Source: CAIYPG01 sp903864555 | Lineage (GTDB): Bacteria > Pseudomonadota > Gammaproteobacteria > Burkholderiales > SG8-39 | Direction of reading: 5' to 3' | Assembly (NCBI GenBank): GCA_947474715.1 | Contig: CANJJT010000003.1 | Coordinates: 55,390 to 119,389 of the forward strand | Length of the DNA: 64,000 nucleotides | Part shown: one piece after another, positions 1 through 9,174 of the stretch | Position numbering within the stretch: the first letter of the stretch is position 1 | How the letters are laid out: the number at the start of each line of letters is the position of its first letter | The notes under the pieces: generated by a model | What the model saw: only the letters and a program-made list of their open reading frames with translations | Database searches by the model: none | What the model was told of the DNA's origin: nothing | Made by a program: the position numbers and the translations under genes

Positions 1-1266
1 AAGTACTGCGCCCAGATAACACAGACTTGATGCCACAAGGGCAAAGCACATGCCCGCAAGGCCAAGGTTGGGCACCATCACCAGCCCTGTTGCAAACAGG
101 GCCAAAACCTGGATGAACTTCGGCAATATGTACTGGCGGCTCCGGCTCTGGGAGAGGCCTCGTAATACCAACAACTGGGCCATGCTGGCCACTCCCAAGG
201 CCGCACTCAATATCCAGAGTACGCCGGAGTGGTATGAGAAGGCAGGATTGGTGAGTAGCAAAACCAGTGGTTCTGCAAACAACGCCATACTCAATACAAT
301 GAGGCTGAGCACTATGCTATATGCTGCGATCGCGTATGCAAGAAGCCGTGCGCTGGAGGCAACCTGGGCACTTGAGCCGCCACCAGCACGGTCAAAAATA
401 ATTGGAACGAGGTATTGGTTGGTCATGCCTATGAACAATGCGACTGGTGCATTCGCGATCTGGATCATGGCTGCATAGATGCCTACCGTATGGGTATCCT
501 CGAATACCATCAATAGCCAGCGATCTGCATAGGCTCCCAACCAGGCGAAACCTGCAAAGATGACGTAGGGAAGCCCATAGGCAAACAGCTCCGCACGCCG
601 TTTCTGCCTGATTTCCTGGCTGAAATTCGTTGATTTGAGGGACGGCAGCAGGTCGGGTTGCTGATGCAGGAACGAAGCTTGCGCCACCATGATGATGATT
701 GAGGCGAGGCTGAATCCGACCAGCGCAGAATCGGCGCTAATCCCCAGAGCGGCCATTGCAAGCAGTGCCAAGCCCAGGCGCAACCATACGTCGCCTGCCT
801 GGAAAATGGCAACCGGCCTCCGCTGCCGCATTGCCGTCTGCAGAGAGCTCAGCGTCGAATTGATGCCACTGAATATTCCGAGGATGGCTGCAGTGGCAAT
901 CAGTATTCCCCAGCGTGATTCTCCGAAAAGCATGTTCAGAAAGCCGACAGAAAACGCAACGCAGGCGATGGAAAAAAACAGGAGAAGGTGCGCCTTCCGC
1001 AGGAAGTGGAATAGCAGCCCGAGTTCCTGGCGTTCGCGGAAGATTGACAGGTAGCGTAAAGCCGTCTGCTCCACCGGTCCGTATATAAACATGTGCAGTA
1101 TTCCAGCGGCACTCAATCCCAGTGCGAGTCGGCCATATTCTGCGGGCCCAAGCTGGTCAGTCAGCATTTTGATCGCAGCGAATGCACCAATAAGCCCCAG
1201 CCCCTGGCCGAGTGCGACCCAGCAGGCTTCAGCGCCACCACGACGAAGGCGGTCAGGAATTTTCAT
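1..1266 (-). CDS. Polysaccharide flippase (Wzx-like), 3' end outside window
   Basis: The reading frame runs from an ATG at 1266 to the window edge without a stop (422 codons), so the C-terminus is missing. The translation is strongly hydrophobic, with about a dozen predicted membrane segments separated by short basic loops, as in oligosaccharide flippases of the polysaccharide biosynthesis/MATE-like superfamily. These move lipid-linked sugar repeats across the inner membrane. It follows the nucleotide-sugar dehydrogenase on the same strand after a 142-bp gap and ends the leftward sugar-nucleotide run, which fits export of the glycan made by that run. No good ribosome site precedes the ATG; an in-frame TTG eight codons upstream is possible. 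The family is clear; the exact substrate is not. Confidence 0.85.
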   Translation of the reverse strand, partial: MKIPDRLRRGGAEACWVALGQGLGLIGAFAAIKMLTDQLGPAEYGRLALGLSAAGILHMFIYGPVEQTALRYLSIFRERQELGLLFHFLRKAHLLLFFSIACVAFSVGFLNMLFGESRWGILIATAAILGIFSGINSTLSSLQTAMRQRRPVAIFQAGDVWLRLGLALLAMAALGISADSALVGFSLASIIIMVAQASFLHQQPDLLPSLKSTNFSQEIRQKRRAELFAYGLPYVIFAGFAWLGAYADRWLLMVFEDTHTVGIYAAMIQIANAPVALFIGMTNQYLVPIIFDRAGGGSSAQVASSARLLAYAIAAYSIVLSLIVLSMALFAEPLVLLLTNPAFSYHSGVLWILSAALGVASMAQLLVLRGLSQSRSRQYILPKFIQVLALFATGLVMVPNLGLAGMCFALVASSLCYLGAVL

Positions 1267-1408
1267 GCGCGGGTGTTTGGGCCAGCGCAATTCGGAGGGG
1301 CGGGAGACGATAGTTGCGAGGCCGATGATTTGCATGCGGAAGATTGCGACGTATCCACCTCTGCCGGCTTGTCAGATTTGAGTCGGCGGCTTGACGAGGG
1401 GATAACAT

Positions 1409-2695
1409 TCAAAGTCGCCATGCTTTCAACCCTGCTTTTCTCGCCAAGTCCAGGTCAAAAGCGGACTTCACATCGATGAAGGCTCCTCCGGCGAGATTCA
1501 CCTTCACGAGGATTTCGTCAAACGGCATGTTCAAATAATCCTCGTGAGCAACACACACCACGAGTGCGTCAGCACGTGGCATGTCGTCCCATGTACATAA
1601 CTCGATTCCGTACTCCCGAGCAGCTTCAGCCGGGTCAGCCAGAGGATCATGCACCGATACCTTGCATCCGTAATCCTGCAGTTCGGCGATCACATCGACA
1701 ACCCTGGAGTTTCGAAGGTCTGCGCAATTTTCCTTGAATGTGAGCCCAAGCACGTTCACACTGGCGCCCCGTATTGCCGATCCCGCCTTCAGCATGGTTT
1801 TGACGGTTTTCTCCGCAATAAACTTTCCCATGCCATCATTGATGCGCCGGCCTGCCAGAATGACCTGGGGATGGTATCCCACCATTTCTGCCTTGTGGGT
1901 CAGGTAGTAGGGATCAACGCCGATGCAATGGCCTCCTACCAGCCCGGGTCTGAAAGGAATGAAATTCCATTTTGTGCCGGCTGCCTGCAAGACCTCTGTG
2001 GTGTCGACGTCCAGTCGATCAAAGATAATCGCCAGTTCGTTCATCAGCGCGATATTGAGGTCTCTCTGCGTGTTCTCGATGACTTTTGCAGCTTCCGCGA
2101 CCTTGATGCTGGAGGCCCGGAACGTTCCGGCCCGTACGATAGATGAGTACAGCTGGTCGACCTTGGCAAGCGTGGCCTGGTCATCACCTGCCACCACCTT
2201 GACGATCGAAGTCAGCGTGTGTTGCCTGTCTCCCGGATTGATACGTTCCGGCGAATAGCCAACGTGAAAATCCTGGCGCCACTTCAGTCCCGAATGCCGT
2301 TCCAGTACCGGGATACATACTTCCTCGGTCGCACCTGGATACACGGTAGATTCATAGACCACGGTAGTACCCCGGCGCATCCGGCCGCCTGCAATCTCGC
2401 TTGCACCGATCAGCGGTCCGAAATCGGGATTGTGTGCTGCGTCTACAGGCGTGGGAACAGCGATGACGATGAAGTCTGCCGCCGAGAGGCGGGCTGCATC
2501 ATCGGTGAACTCGATCTTTCCGTGGAGGGATCGCAGCGTTTCACTGTCTATCTGTCCTGCAGGGTCCATACCCCGCGATAAAGCCTCGATCTTGGCATTT
2601 GAGATGTCAAAGCCGATGGTGTGATACTCATGTGCAAATGCAGTCGCCAGTGGCAGTCCGACATAGCCGAGTCCTATGACAGCGACAGTGGTCAT
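1409..2695 (-). CDS. tviB: UDP-N-acetylhexosamine 6-dehydrogenase (TviB/WbpO type)
   Basis: Oxidises C6 of a UDP-N-acetylhexosamine to the uronic acid using two NAD+, supplying an acidic sugar for surface polysaccharide. The 428-residue protein has an N-terminal Rossmann motif (GLGYVGLPLA, residues 8-17), the central UDP-sugar dehydrogenase domain and the catalytic cysteine in GGHCIGVDPYY (Cys257), followed by a C-terminal UDP-binding domain with GLTFKENCADLRNSR. The overall sequence resembles TviB/WbpO-type enzymes more than UDP-glucose dehydrogenase, but acetylated versus plain UDP-hexose cannot be settled by eye. It lies 55 bp downstream of rfbD on the same strand and precedes the flippase. 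No matching TviC-type epimerase is seen in the window. Confidence 0.9.
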   Translation of the reverse strand: MTTVAVIGLGYVGLPLATAFAHEYHTIGFDISNAKIEALSRGMDPAGQIDSETLRSLHGKIEFTDDAARLSAADFIVIAVPTPVDAAHNPDFGPLIGASEIAGGRMRRGTTVVYESTVYPGATEEVCIPVLERHSGLKWRQDFHVGYSPERINPGDRQHTLTSIVKVVAGDDQATLAKVDQLYSSIVRAGTFRASSIKVAEAAKVIENTQRDLNIALMNELAIIFDRLDVDTTEVLQAAGTKWNFIPFRPGLVGGHCIGVDPYYLTHKAEMVGYHPQVILAGRRINDGMGKFIAEKTVKTMLKAGSAIRGASVNVLGLTFKENCADLRNSRVVDVIAELQDYGCKVSVHDPLADPAEAAREYGIELCTWDDMPRADALVVCVAHEDYLNMPFDEILVKVNLAGGAFIDVKSAFDLDLARKAGLKAWRL

Positions 2696-2750
2696 GAAGT
2701 AATCCTTGCCGAACCAGGTCTCTGGAAGGGAGCCTGCGGATGAATCGTCA

Positions 2751-3614
2751 TCATTTGAGCATACCCATCTTCATCGATTTCAGGACCCGTCTCGCTTCGT
2801 CATCCCAGCTCGGAGGAGTGCAGCCATAAACCAAATTCAGTCGACTGCAGTCCAGGATGGAGTTCGCGGGCCTTGTGGCTGCCGTCGGATACTCCAGGCT
2901 TGGAATCGGCTGAATGCGATCTGGATCATGACCACATTCGGCGGCAATCAGCCGGGCAAACCCATGCCAGGACGTATGGCCTGATGTGCTGAGATGGAAG
3001 GTTCCCTCCTGTTTGGCGTCTTGCCGGAGAACGTCGCGGGTGAGATTCGCAATGGTGGCAGTGGAAGTCGGGGCACCGATCTGGTCATTCACAACCTTGA
3101 GCAAAGGACGTTCCCGCAGCAGCCGCAGCATGGTCAGCAGGAAGTTGCTGCCCCGAACGCCATACACCCAGCTCGTCCGGAAGATCAGGTGCCGGCAACC
3201 GGAGGCGCGGATGGCATCTTCGCCATCGAGTTTTGTTCTGCCGTACACATTGAGTGGGGCGGGAGCATCTGATTCCAGGTAACTTCCCGATTTCTTGCCG
3301 TCGAAAACGTAGTCGGTGGAGTAATGCACAAGCAATGCACCAAGCTTACCGGCCTCTTCGGCAAGTATCATGGGGCCAATGCAGTTGACCCGGTGAGCAA
3401 GCTCGGGCTCGGCTTCGGCCTTGTCTACAGCCGTGTACGCAGCGGCATTGACGATGACATTGGGGCGATGTGACGCAATGAAACCCCGCATGCCTGCAGG
3501 ATCATCCAGGTTCATCGCTTGCCTGTCGGTGAGGATGACCTTTCCCAATGAGCTGAGGATGGTACCCAGTTCACTCCCTAGCTGTCCTGATTGCCCTGTC
3601 ACCAGAATGTTCAA
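2751..3614 (-). CDS. rfbD: dTDP-4-dehydrorhamnose reductase
   Basis: Last step of dTDP-L-rhamnose synthesis: NAD(P)H reduction of dTDP-6-deoxy-L-lyxo-4-hexulose. The 287-residue SDR-fold protein shows the nucleotide motif GQSGQLG (7-13), the YSTDYVFDG signature near 98-106 and the catalytic pair Tyr124/Lys128 (YGRTK). The start is a TTG at 3612-3614 that overlaps the rfbC stop in a TTGA junction, so translation is probably coupled to rfbC; no in-frame ATG fits the conserved N-terminus MNILVTGQSGQLG. Length matches RmlD. The gene closes the rfbB-A-C-D block. Confidence 0.95.
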   Translation of the reverse strand: MNILVTGQSGQLGSELGTILSSLGKVILTDRQAMNLDDPAGMRGFIASHRPNVIVNAAAYTAVDKAEAEPELAHRVNCIGPMILAEEAGKLGALLVHYSTDYVFDGKKSGSYLESDAPAPLNVYGRTKLDGEDAIRASGCRHLIFRTSWVYGVRGSNFLLTMLRLLRERPLLKVVNDQIGAPTSTATIANLTRDVLRQDAKQEGTFHLSTSGHTSWHGFARLIAAECGHDPDRIQPIPSLEYPTAATRPANSILDCSRLNLVYGCTPPSWDDEARRVLKSMKMGMLK

Positions 3615-4153
3615 TCGAATACCTCGGCGTCAGCCAGTGCCAAGCCCTGCTGGTCCTTGGCCGATAGGATGGGGTGGGACAGCAACGGCCACTGGATGCC
3701 TATGGTGGCATCGTTCCAGATGATGGATCGCTCGTGTTCCGGGGCGTAAAAATCCGTGGTCTTGTATAGAACTTCGGCAAACTCGCTGATGACACAAAAT
3801 CCGTGGGCAAATCCGACCGGGACCCAGAGCGAGTTATGCGCCGCGGCCGTAAGCATGACCCCCGCCCATTTCCCGAAGTGTGGGGAGTTCCTGCGAATGT
3901 CCACGGCCACATCAAAAATGGTCCCTGAGAGAACGCGAACCAGTTTTCCTTGCGGCTGCCCGATCTGATAATGCAAGCCGCGCAGCACCCCTTGGGCTGA
4001 TCTTGAGTGATTGTCCTGAACAAAGTCGGCTTCAATGCCGGCCTCACTGAAGGCTCGCTGATTCCAGCTTTCGAAAAAAAAGCCTCTTGCATCGCCAAAC
4101 ACCCTGGGCTCGACAAGGAGTACTTCGGGCAACGTGGTGGACGTAAGCTTCAT
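3611..4153 (-). CDS. rfbC: dTDP-4-dehydrorhamnose 3,5-epimerase
   Basis: Double epimerisation of dTDP-4-keto-6-deoxyglucose at C3 and C5, third step to dTDP-L-rhamnose. The 180-residue cupin has the RmlC hallmarks: the GDARGFFFESW strand (20-30), the catalytic His61 in RGLHYQ and the substrate loop around YKTTDFYAPEHE (130-141). Length is exactly that of the family. The ATG lies 2 bp after the rfbA stop and the gene overlaps rfbD by 4 bp, so it is an internal cistron of a coupled operon. Confidence 0.95.
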   Translation of the reverse strand: MKLTSTTLPEVLLVEPRVFGDARGFFFESWNQRAFSEAGIEADFVQDNHSRSAQGVLRGLHYQIGQPQGKLVRVLSGTIFDVAVDIRRNSPHFGKWAGVMLTAAAHNSLWVPVGFAHGFCVISEFAEVLYKTTDFYAPEHERSIIWNDATIGIQWPLLSHPILSAKDQQGLALADAEVFD

Positions 4154-4155
4154 CT

Positions 4156-5031
4156 TTAGAGACCTGTTTCAGTAAGCAGTGAAAGCAGGTAATTCCCATA
4201 TCCGCTGTTGCGCAGGGGCGTCGCAAGCGATTCCAGTTGTTGGGAGCTGATCCAGCCGGCCCGCCAGGCAATTTCCTCGGGGCAGCAGATCTTGAGTCCC
4301 TGGCGCCGTTCTATGGTCTGGATGAATTGTCCGGCTTCCAGAAGCGTGTCGTGGGTTCCGGTATCCAGCCATGCCATGCCGCGACCGAGTGAAACGACAT
4401 CCAGCCTGTTGTTGGCGAGGTAGCTTCGGTTGACATCGGTTATCTCCAGTTCGCCCCGCGGCGATGGTTTCAACGATTTTGCAATGGAGACCACGTCGTT
4501 GTCGTAGAAATACAATCCCGTAACCGCGAATCTGGACTTGGGCACGACGGGCTTTTCTTCCAGACTGATGGCCACGCCATTCCTGTCGTATTCGACCACG
4601 CCATATCGTTGTGGGTCAGTCACCGGATAGGCAAAGACGGTGGCTCCGACTTGCTTTGATGCAGCATGTTGCATTGCCCGTGCCAGTTCGTGGCCATAAA
4701 AAATATTGTCTCCAAGGACCAGTGCGCAGGGTGATCTGCCAATAAACTGCTCCCCGATGATAAACGCTTGCGCAAGACCCTCCGGCTGGGGTTGAACCGC
4801 GTACGTCAGGTTGATGCCCCATCGCTCACCGTCACCAAGAAGTTGCTGGAATCGTGGCGTGTCGTCGGGGGTGGAGATGAGCAGTATGTCGCGTATGCCT
4901 GCCAGCATGAGTGTCGACAGCGGGTAATAAACCATGGGCTTGTCGTAAATCGGCAGCAACTGCTTTGAAATGACCTGCGTGACCGGATAGAGGCGGGTGC
5001 CTGAGCCGCCTGCCAGAAGGATGCCTTTCAT
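4156..5031 (-). CDS. rfbA: Glucose-1-phosphate thymidylyltransferase
   Basis: Joins glucose-1-phosphate and dTTP to give dTDP-glucose, the first step of the rhamnose pathway. From the chosen ATG at 5031 the protein is 291 residues and opens with MKGILLAGGSGTRLYPVT, the nucleotidyltransferase G-x-G-T-R loop; VLGDNIFYGHEL and GTHDTLLEA also match RmlA. The frame stays open upstream to 5100, but that part is the rfbB C-terminus read in another frame. The ATG overlaps the rfbB stop in an ATGA junction, which supports this start. Confidence 0.95.
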   Translation of the reverse strand: MKGILLAGGSGTRLYPVTQVISKQLLPIYDKPMVYYPLSTLMLAGIRDILLISTPDDTPRFQQLLGDGERWGINLTYAVQPQPEGLAQAFIIGEQFIGRSPCALVLGDNIFYGHELARAMQHAASKQVGATVFAYPVTDPQRYGVVEYDRNGVAISLEEKPVVPKSRFAVTGLYFYDNDVVSIAKSLKPSPRGELEITDVNRSYLANNRLDVVSLGRGMAWLDTGTHDTLLEAGQFIQTIERRQGLKICCPEEIAWRAGWISSQQLESLATPLRNSGYGNYLLSLLTETGL

Positions 5032-6095
5032 TGCTGATGCGCCCCATATTGGAGGTTGACCCAGCGCTTGTATGTCCCGGATTCCACGCCCTTGATCCAT
5101 TCGGGGTTGGTCAGGTACCAGCGCATGGTCTGTTCCAGGCCTGATTCAAATTGTTGCGATGGTGACCACCCCAGCTCGCTTGCCAGCTTGCGTGAATCAA
5201 TCGCATAGCGCCTGTCATGCCCTGGCCTGTCGGATACATAAGCGATCTGGCTGGAATAGGGGTTGCCCTGCCTTGGTGCCAGTCTGTCCAAAATTGAACA
5301 GATGGCATTTACCACTTGCAGGTTGGTGCGTTCGCAGTTCCCGCCGATATTGTAGGTTTCCCCCGGGAGTCCTTTGTCGAGCACGTCCCTGATTGCACCG
5401 CAATGATCGGTGACATACAGCCAGTCGCGAACATTCAGGCCATCGCCGTAGACGGGCAAAGCTTTTCCGCGCAGGGCATTCAGGACCATCAGCGGTATCA
5501 GTTTCTCGGGAAACTGGTAGGGCCCGTAATTGTTCGAGCAGTTTGTGGTCAGGACCGGCAGGCCGTAGGTGTGGTGGTAAGCGCGTGCCAGATGATCAGA
5601 CGATGCCTTGGATGCTGAATACGGGCTATTGGGCGAGTAGGGATGTGATTCGGAAAAGGGCGGATCGTCCGGCCCCAATGATCCATAAACTTCGTCGGTT
5701 GAGACGTGCACAAACCTGAATGTATCCCGGCTCGGCCCGGGCAAGCGTTGCCACCAGGTTCTGCATTGTTCCAGCAGGTTGAACGTCCCCAGGATGTTGG
5801 TCTGCACGAACGCAGCGGGTCCATGAATCGATCTGTCCACATGACTTTCCGCTGCAAAGTGGACGATGGCCCTTGGCTGATGGCGTTCTAGGATGTCTGC
5901 AATCTGCTGGCTGTCGCAAATGTCTCCCTGAACGAAGACATGCCGGCGGTCGTTGGACAGTGATTTGAGGTTCTCAAGGTTTCCTGCATAAGTCAGCTTG
6001 TCCAGATTGATGAGGGGTTCATCAATCGAACGGAACCACTCAAGGACGAAATTCGAACCAATGAAACCCGCACCACCGGTTACAAGAATGGTCAT
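5028..6095 (-). CDS. rfbB: dTDP-glucose 4,6-dehydratase
   Basis: NAD+-dependent dehydration of dTDP-glucose to the 4-keto-6-deoxy sugar. The 355-residue extended SDR carries GGAGFIG (7-13), the Thr-Asp-Glu active-site triad in VSTDEVYG (Thr133, Asp134, Glu135) and Tyr159-xxx-Lys163 (SPYSASKA). Length and motifs agree fully with RmlB. Its ATG overlaps the stop of the upstream glycosyltransferase by 4 bp (ATGA), and its own stop overlaps rfbA the same way, so translation of the block appears coupled end to end. Confidence 0.96.
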   Translation of the reverse strand: MTILVTGGAGFIGSNFVLEWFRSIDEPLINLDKLTYAGNLENLKSLSNDRRHVFVQGDICDSQQIADILERHQPRAIVHFAAESHVDRSIHGPAAFVQTNILGTFNLLEQCRTWWQRLPGPSRDTFRFVHVSTDEVYGSLGPDDPPFSESHPYSPNSPYSASKASSDHLARAYHHTYGLPVLTTNCSNNYGPYQFPEKLIPLMVLNALRGKALPVYGDGLNVRDWLYVTDHCGAIRDVLDKGLPGETYNIGGNCERTNLQVVNAICSILDRLAPRQGNPYSSQIAYVSDRPGHDRRYAIDSRKLASELGWSPSQQFESGLEQTMRWYLTNPEWIKGVESGTYKRWVNLQYGAHQQ

Positions 6096-6865
6096 CTTGC
6101 GGCTTTCCCGAGGGCGACCAGCTTCGCGTATTTATTGAAGCTGTTCATGGAGCCTATGCAGATATGGATCAAACCGGGCAATCCATCAAGAAAGCCGAGT
6201 CGCAAAAAATAGAACTTGCTGAACCGGGCCAGCGGCGAAACCAGCAGGGTCATGACACCTGCTGACCGCCCTTGGGCATGCAGTTGCTCCGCCTGCAGCG
6301 TGGTGTAAAGGTTCTGCTTGGCCAGATAACGATCAAGTGTTTCAGCAGAGTCATGGAGGAGGTCTCCCCGAAGTCTGAGGACGGGGCATTCGGCAAGGAC
6401 TTTTTCGTGGATCGCATCGTCGCTCCACTTTGCCGAATTTCTGTGGAACAGGCGCAGGCTCCAGTCGGGATAACCTTCGCCATGCCGCAGCCATCGGCCA
6501 AGGAAGCGGTTGCAGCGTGGCATGGCAAATGCCTGCGCCCGGGGTGCACTCATTTCATGCTCGATACTTTGACGGAGCTGCTCGCTGACCCGCTCATCCG
6601 CATCCAGGCAAATTACCCAATCGTTCATCGCCGTTGCCACCGCGTATTGTTTCTGGCGACCGTATCCCAGCCAGTCCTGGGTCACCACGCGGGCTCCCCT
6701 GGAAGTGGCCAGCGCCACTGTTTCGTCTGTGGACCCTGAATCGACCACGAGAATTTCGTCGCAGAAAGCCACGCTGTCGAGGCATCCCCCGATCTGGCTG
6801 GCCGCGTTGAGGCTGATAATGACGGCTGAAAGGGGCAATTTGGGGGCGAAAAATCGTATAATCAA
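6092..6865 (-). CDS. waaE: Family 2 glycosyltransferase, WaaE/KdtX-like
   Basis: Inverting GT-A glycosyltransferase, most like the WaaE/KdtX family that adds a sugar to the LPS inner core. Visible motifs are the N-terminal strand AVIISLNAA (14-22), VVDSGSTDET (40-49) and the metal-binding DAD in CLDADE (Asp88/Asp90); the C-terminal part contains basic and hydrophobic stretches typical of this family. No ATG fits: the frame begins with TTG at 6865, while homologues usually begin near the TTG at 6838 (MPLSAVIIS). It is the first gene of the leftward sugar operon and diverges from waaC, so a core-oligosaccharide role is reasonable. Acceptor and sugar are unknown. Confidence 0.85.
   Translation of the reverse strand: MIIRFFAPKLPLSAVIISLNAASQIGGCLDSVAFCDEILVVDSGSTDETVALATSRGARVVTQDWLGYGRQKQYAVATAMNDWVICLDADERVSEQLRQSIEHEMSAPRAQAFAMPRCNRFLGRWLRHGEGYPDWSLRLFHRNSAKWSDDAIHEKVLAECPVLRLRGDLLHDSAETLDRYLAKQNLYTTLQAEQLHAQGRSAGVMTLLVSPLARFSKFYFLRLGFLDGLPGLIHICIGSMNSFNKYAKLVALGKAAR
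6857..6862 (+). promoter_or_regulatory. Possible -10 box for waaC
   Basis: A perfect TATAAT lies about 57 bp before the waaC ATG, inside the 5' end of the divergent glycosyltransferase gene. No convincing -35 hexamer is found 16-18 bp upstream (GGCAAT at the 17-bp spacing), so this is only a candidate. Confidence 0.3.
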
Positions 6866-6919
6866 GAAGTTGCGAGCTTCATTTTAAACCAATTGTGCGC
6901 TCCCATCTAATGCCATCGC

Positions 6920-7870
6920 ATGCCTCGCATCCTCCTCATCAAGACGTCCTCTCTCGGGGATGTCGTCCACAATTTTCCGGTTGCAAGTGACATTGCGGAG
7001 CACTTCCCGGGGGCCGTCATCGACTGGGTCGTCGAGGAAGCCTACGCGCCCTTGGTTAACCTGCATCCGGCGATAAGCACGACCATCCCGGTGGCCATGA
7101 GGCGCTGGCGGAAACACCTTTTCAGCGCACGCACCTGGCAGGAGATCGGCGCATTCCGCAGAGGTCTGGCTCTTGAATCCTATGACCTGTGCATTGACAC
7201 CCAGGGTTTGCTGAAAAGTGCCTTGATCGCTGCAGCATCTGTCAGCGTCAAGCATGGGTTTGACGCAGCCACGGCAAGGGAGCCGCTTGCAGCCCGCTTC
7301 TACGATGTAACCCACCACGTGGACCGCAGCCAGCATGCCGTCATGAGAAACCGGCTGCTTGCAGGGATGGCGACGGGATACTCCGTCGGAGAGCTTGTCA
7401 ACTACGGTCTGCAACAGGTGCCCGTCGCCGCAGGGCCAGCCGGATGTGTGCTGTTCCATGGCACCAGCCGCGATGACAAACTATGGCCCGTACCGGATTG
7501 GATCTTGCTGGGGCGCACACTGGAGTCGCTTGGATATCGCTGCATCATTCCCTGGGGAAGCGACGCGGAGAGGGTTCGCAGCGAGGTAATTTGCGCAGGA
7601 CTTCACCATGCCACCGTCCCCGGACGCATGGATTTCGGCGAGATTGCCCGCGTGATTTCGAGCGCAAGTGCGGTGATTGGTGTTGATACCGGACTTGTGC
7701 ATCTGGCTGCGGCGCTGGGTCGGCCGGTCGTCGCCATATTTACCGGTTCCGACCCGATACTGACCGGCGTACATGGCGTCAGCCTGGCGCGCAATCTGGG
7801 TCGTTGCGGGGCGCCTCCCGAACCGGCAGAAGTTTTGGCCAGTCTCCAGGAAATGGGGGTGATCAGGTGA
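6920..7870 (+). CDS. waaC: ADP-heptose:LPS heptosyltransferase I
   Basis: Transfers the first L-glycero-D-manno-heptose from ADP-heptose to Kdo2-lipid A at the cytoplasmic face of the inner membrane. The 316-residue GT-B protein begins MPRILLIKTSSLGDVVH, with the catalytic Asp14 in the same place as in enteric WaaC. It also contains GTSRDDKLWP (181-190), which carries the donor-phosphate lysine, and GVDTGLVHLAAAL in the C-terminal domain. The stop overlaps the waaA start (GTGA). Start and end are well supported by family length. Confidence 0.94.
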   Translation: MPRILLIKTSSLGDVVHNFPVASDIAEHFPGAVIDWVVEEAYAPLVNLHPAISTTIPVAMRRWRKHLFSARTWQEIGAFRRGLALESYDLCIDTQGLLKSALIAAASVSVKHGFDAATAREPLAARFYDVTHHVDRSQHAVMRNRLLAGMATGYSVGELVNYGLQQVPVAAGPAGCVLFHGTSRDDKLWPVPDWILLGRTLESLGYRCIIPWGSDAERVRSEVICAGLHHATVPGRMDFGEIARVISSASAVIGVDTGLVHLAAALGRPVVAIFTGSDPILTGVHGVSLARNLGRCGAPPEPAEVLASLQEMGVIR

Positions 7871-9150
7871 GGTGGCGTTTCGCATACGCCATGTACTCGC
7901 TGTTGCTCTATTTGCTGCTGCCTTTTCTCATGCTGCGCTTATGGTGGCGGGGGGGGCGTGAGCCGGGGTATCGCATCCGGGTGGCCGAGCGATTTGGCTG
8001 GTATGCAGGCGCACTCCCCAATGGCAGATTCATCTGGGTGCATGCAGTATCTCTGGGAGAAACTCGCGCCGCCCGTCCCTTGATTGACGGGCTGCTCAAG
8101 ACTTACCCTGACCACCAGATCATCCTCACTCAGATGACCGCCAGCGGCCTTGTTGCCGCCCAACAGCTTTACGGTGATTGCGACAGGGTCCATCTCGCGT
8201 GGCTGCCGTACGACTATCGCATTGCAACCAGGCGTTTCCTTGCGCACTACCGGCCTGCCCTGGGCGTCATTATGGAAACCGAAATCTGGATTTCGCTGCT
8301 GGAAGAGTGCAAGCTGCGTGAGATCCCGGTGCTGCTGGCCAATGGGCGATTGTCACAGCGGTCTGCAGATCGCTACAGAGTGATAGGCGTCCTGGTGCAG
8401 CGGGCACTGGCGTGTCTGGCAGTGACTGCCGTCCAGACGAATGCTGACGCAGAGCGATTCAGGCGGTTGGGTGCCCATGACATCCATGTCACCGGCAACC
8501 TGAAGTTTGACGCCGCATTCGCACGGGAAAATTCGTTGTTGTCAGGTGAGTTCCGACGCCGCTTCGGTGTCCGCAAGGTTGTGCTTGCGGCTTCACTTCG
8601 CGAAGGGGAGGAAGCGCTACTGATCGACGCCTTGAAGGGCATGGGTCGTTTTGCCAGCAACGCCTTGCTGCTCATGGTTCCCCGGCATCCCCAGCGCTTC
8701 GATGAGGTCGCTGATTTTCTGGCCAGGGCAAACGTGAGTTTTGCCAGAAGAAGTTCGGGGGACATTGTGCCAACGAACTGCCAGGTGGTTCTTGGCGACA
8801 GTATGGGGGAAATGCAGGCTTATTTGAAGGCATGCGATTGCGCGTTTGTCGGCGGTAGTCTGCTGCCATTCGGGGGGCAGAATCTCATCGAGGCCTGTGC
8901 TGCGGGTGTGCCAGTGCTTTTCGGCCCACATACCTTCAACTTTGCCGAGGCCTCGGAGGCCGCTGTGGCAGCGGGAGCCGCGTTGCGCGTCACTGATGCA
9001 GTACAGCTGGTGCGCGAGATCAATGTCCTGCTCGGCGATGACTCTAGGCGGGCAGCAATGGGAGCGGCGGCACTGGCCTTCTGCAGTGCTCACACCGGGG
9101 CCACTGAAAAAACATTGGATCTGTGCCGCGGACTGCTGCCCGTAGCGTGA
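7867..9150 (+). CDS. waaA: Kdo transferase
   Basis: Adds 3-deoxy-D-manno-octulosonic acid from CMP-Kdo to the lipid A precursor. From the GTG at 7867, which overlaps the waaC stop, the protein is 427 residues, the usual size. An N-terminal membrane anchor (LLLYLLLPFLMLRLWW) is followed by RVAERFG with the catalytic Glu41, WVHAVSLGETRAARP and a C-terminal GT-B donor domain ending around SLLPFGGQNLIEACAAGVPVLFGPHTFNF, the Kdo-transferase signature. An ATG at 7891 is the alternative start. Whether it is mono- or bifunctional cannot be read from sequence alone. Confidence 0.95.
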   Translation: MRWRFAYAMYSLLLYLLLPFLMLRLWWRGGREPGYRIRVAERFGWYAGALPNGRFIWVHAVSLGETRAARPLIDGLLKTYPDHQIILTQMTASGLVAAQQLYGDCDRVHLAWLPYDYRIATRRFLAHYRPALGVIMETEIWISLLEECKLREIPVLLANGRLSQRSADRYRVIGVLVQRALACLAVTAVQTNADAERFRRLGAHDIHVTGNLKFDAAFARENSLLSGEFRRRFGVRKVVLAASLREGEEALLIDALKGMGRFASNALLLMVPRHPQRFDEVADFLARANVSFARRSSGDIVPTNCQVVLGDSMGEMQAYLKACDCAFVGGSLLPFGGQNLIEACAAGVPVLFGPHTFNFAEASEAAVAAGAALRVTDAVQLVREINVLLGDDSRRAAMGAAALAFCSAHTGATEKTLDLCRGLLPVA

Positions 9151-9174
9151 AGCTACGGACAATTTCTTTCCCCT

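Noticed and set aside
6866..6886. Tiny frame MKLATS on the minus strand whose stop overlaps the TTG of the glycosyltransferase gene
   Set aside because: Six codons with no ribosome site; could be a coupled leader but nothing beyond the overlap supports it.
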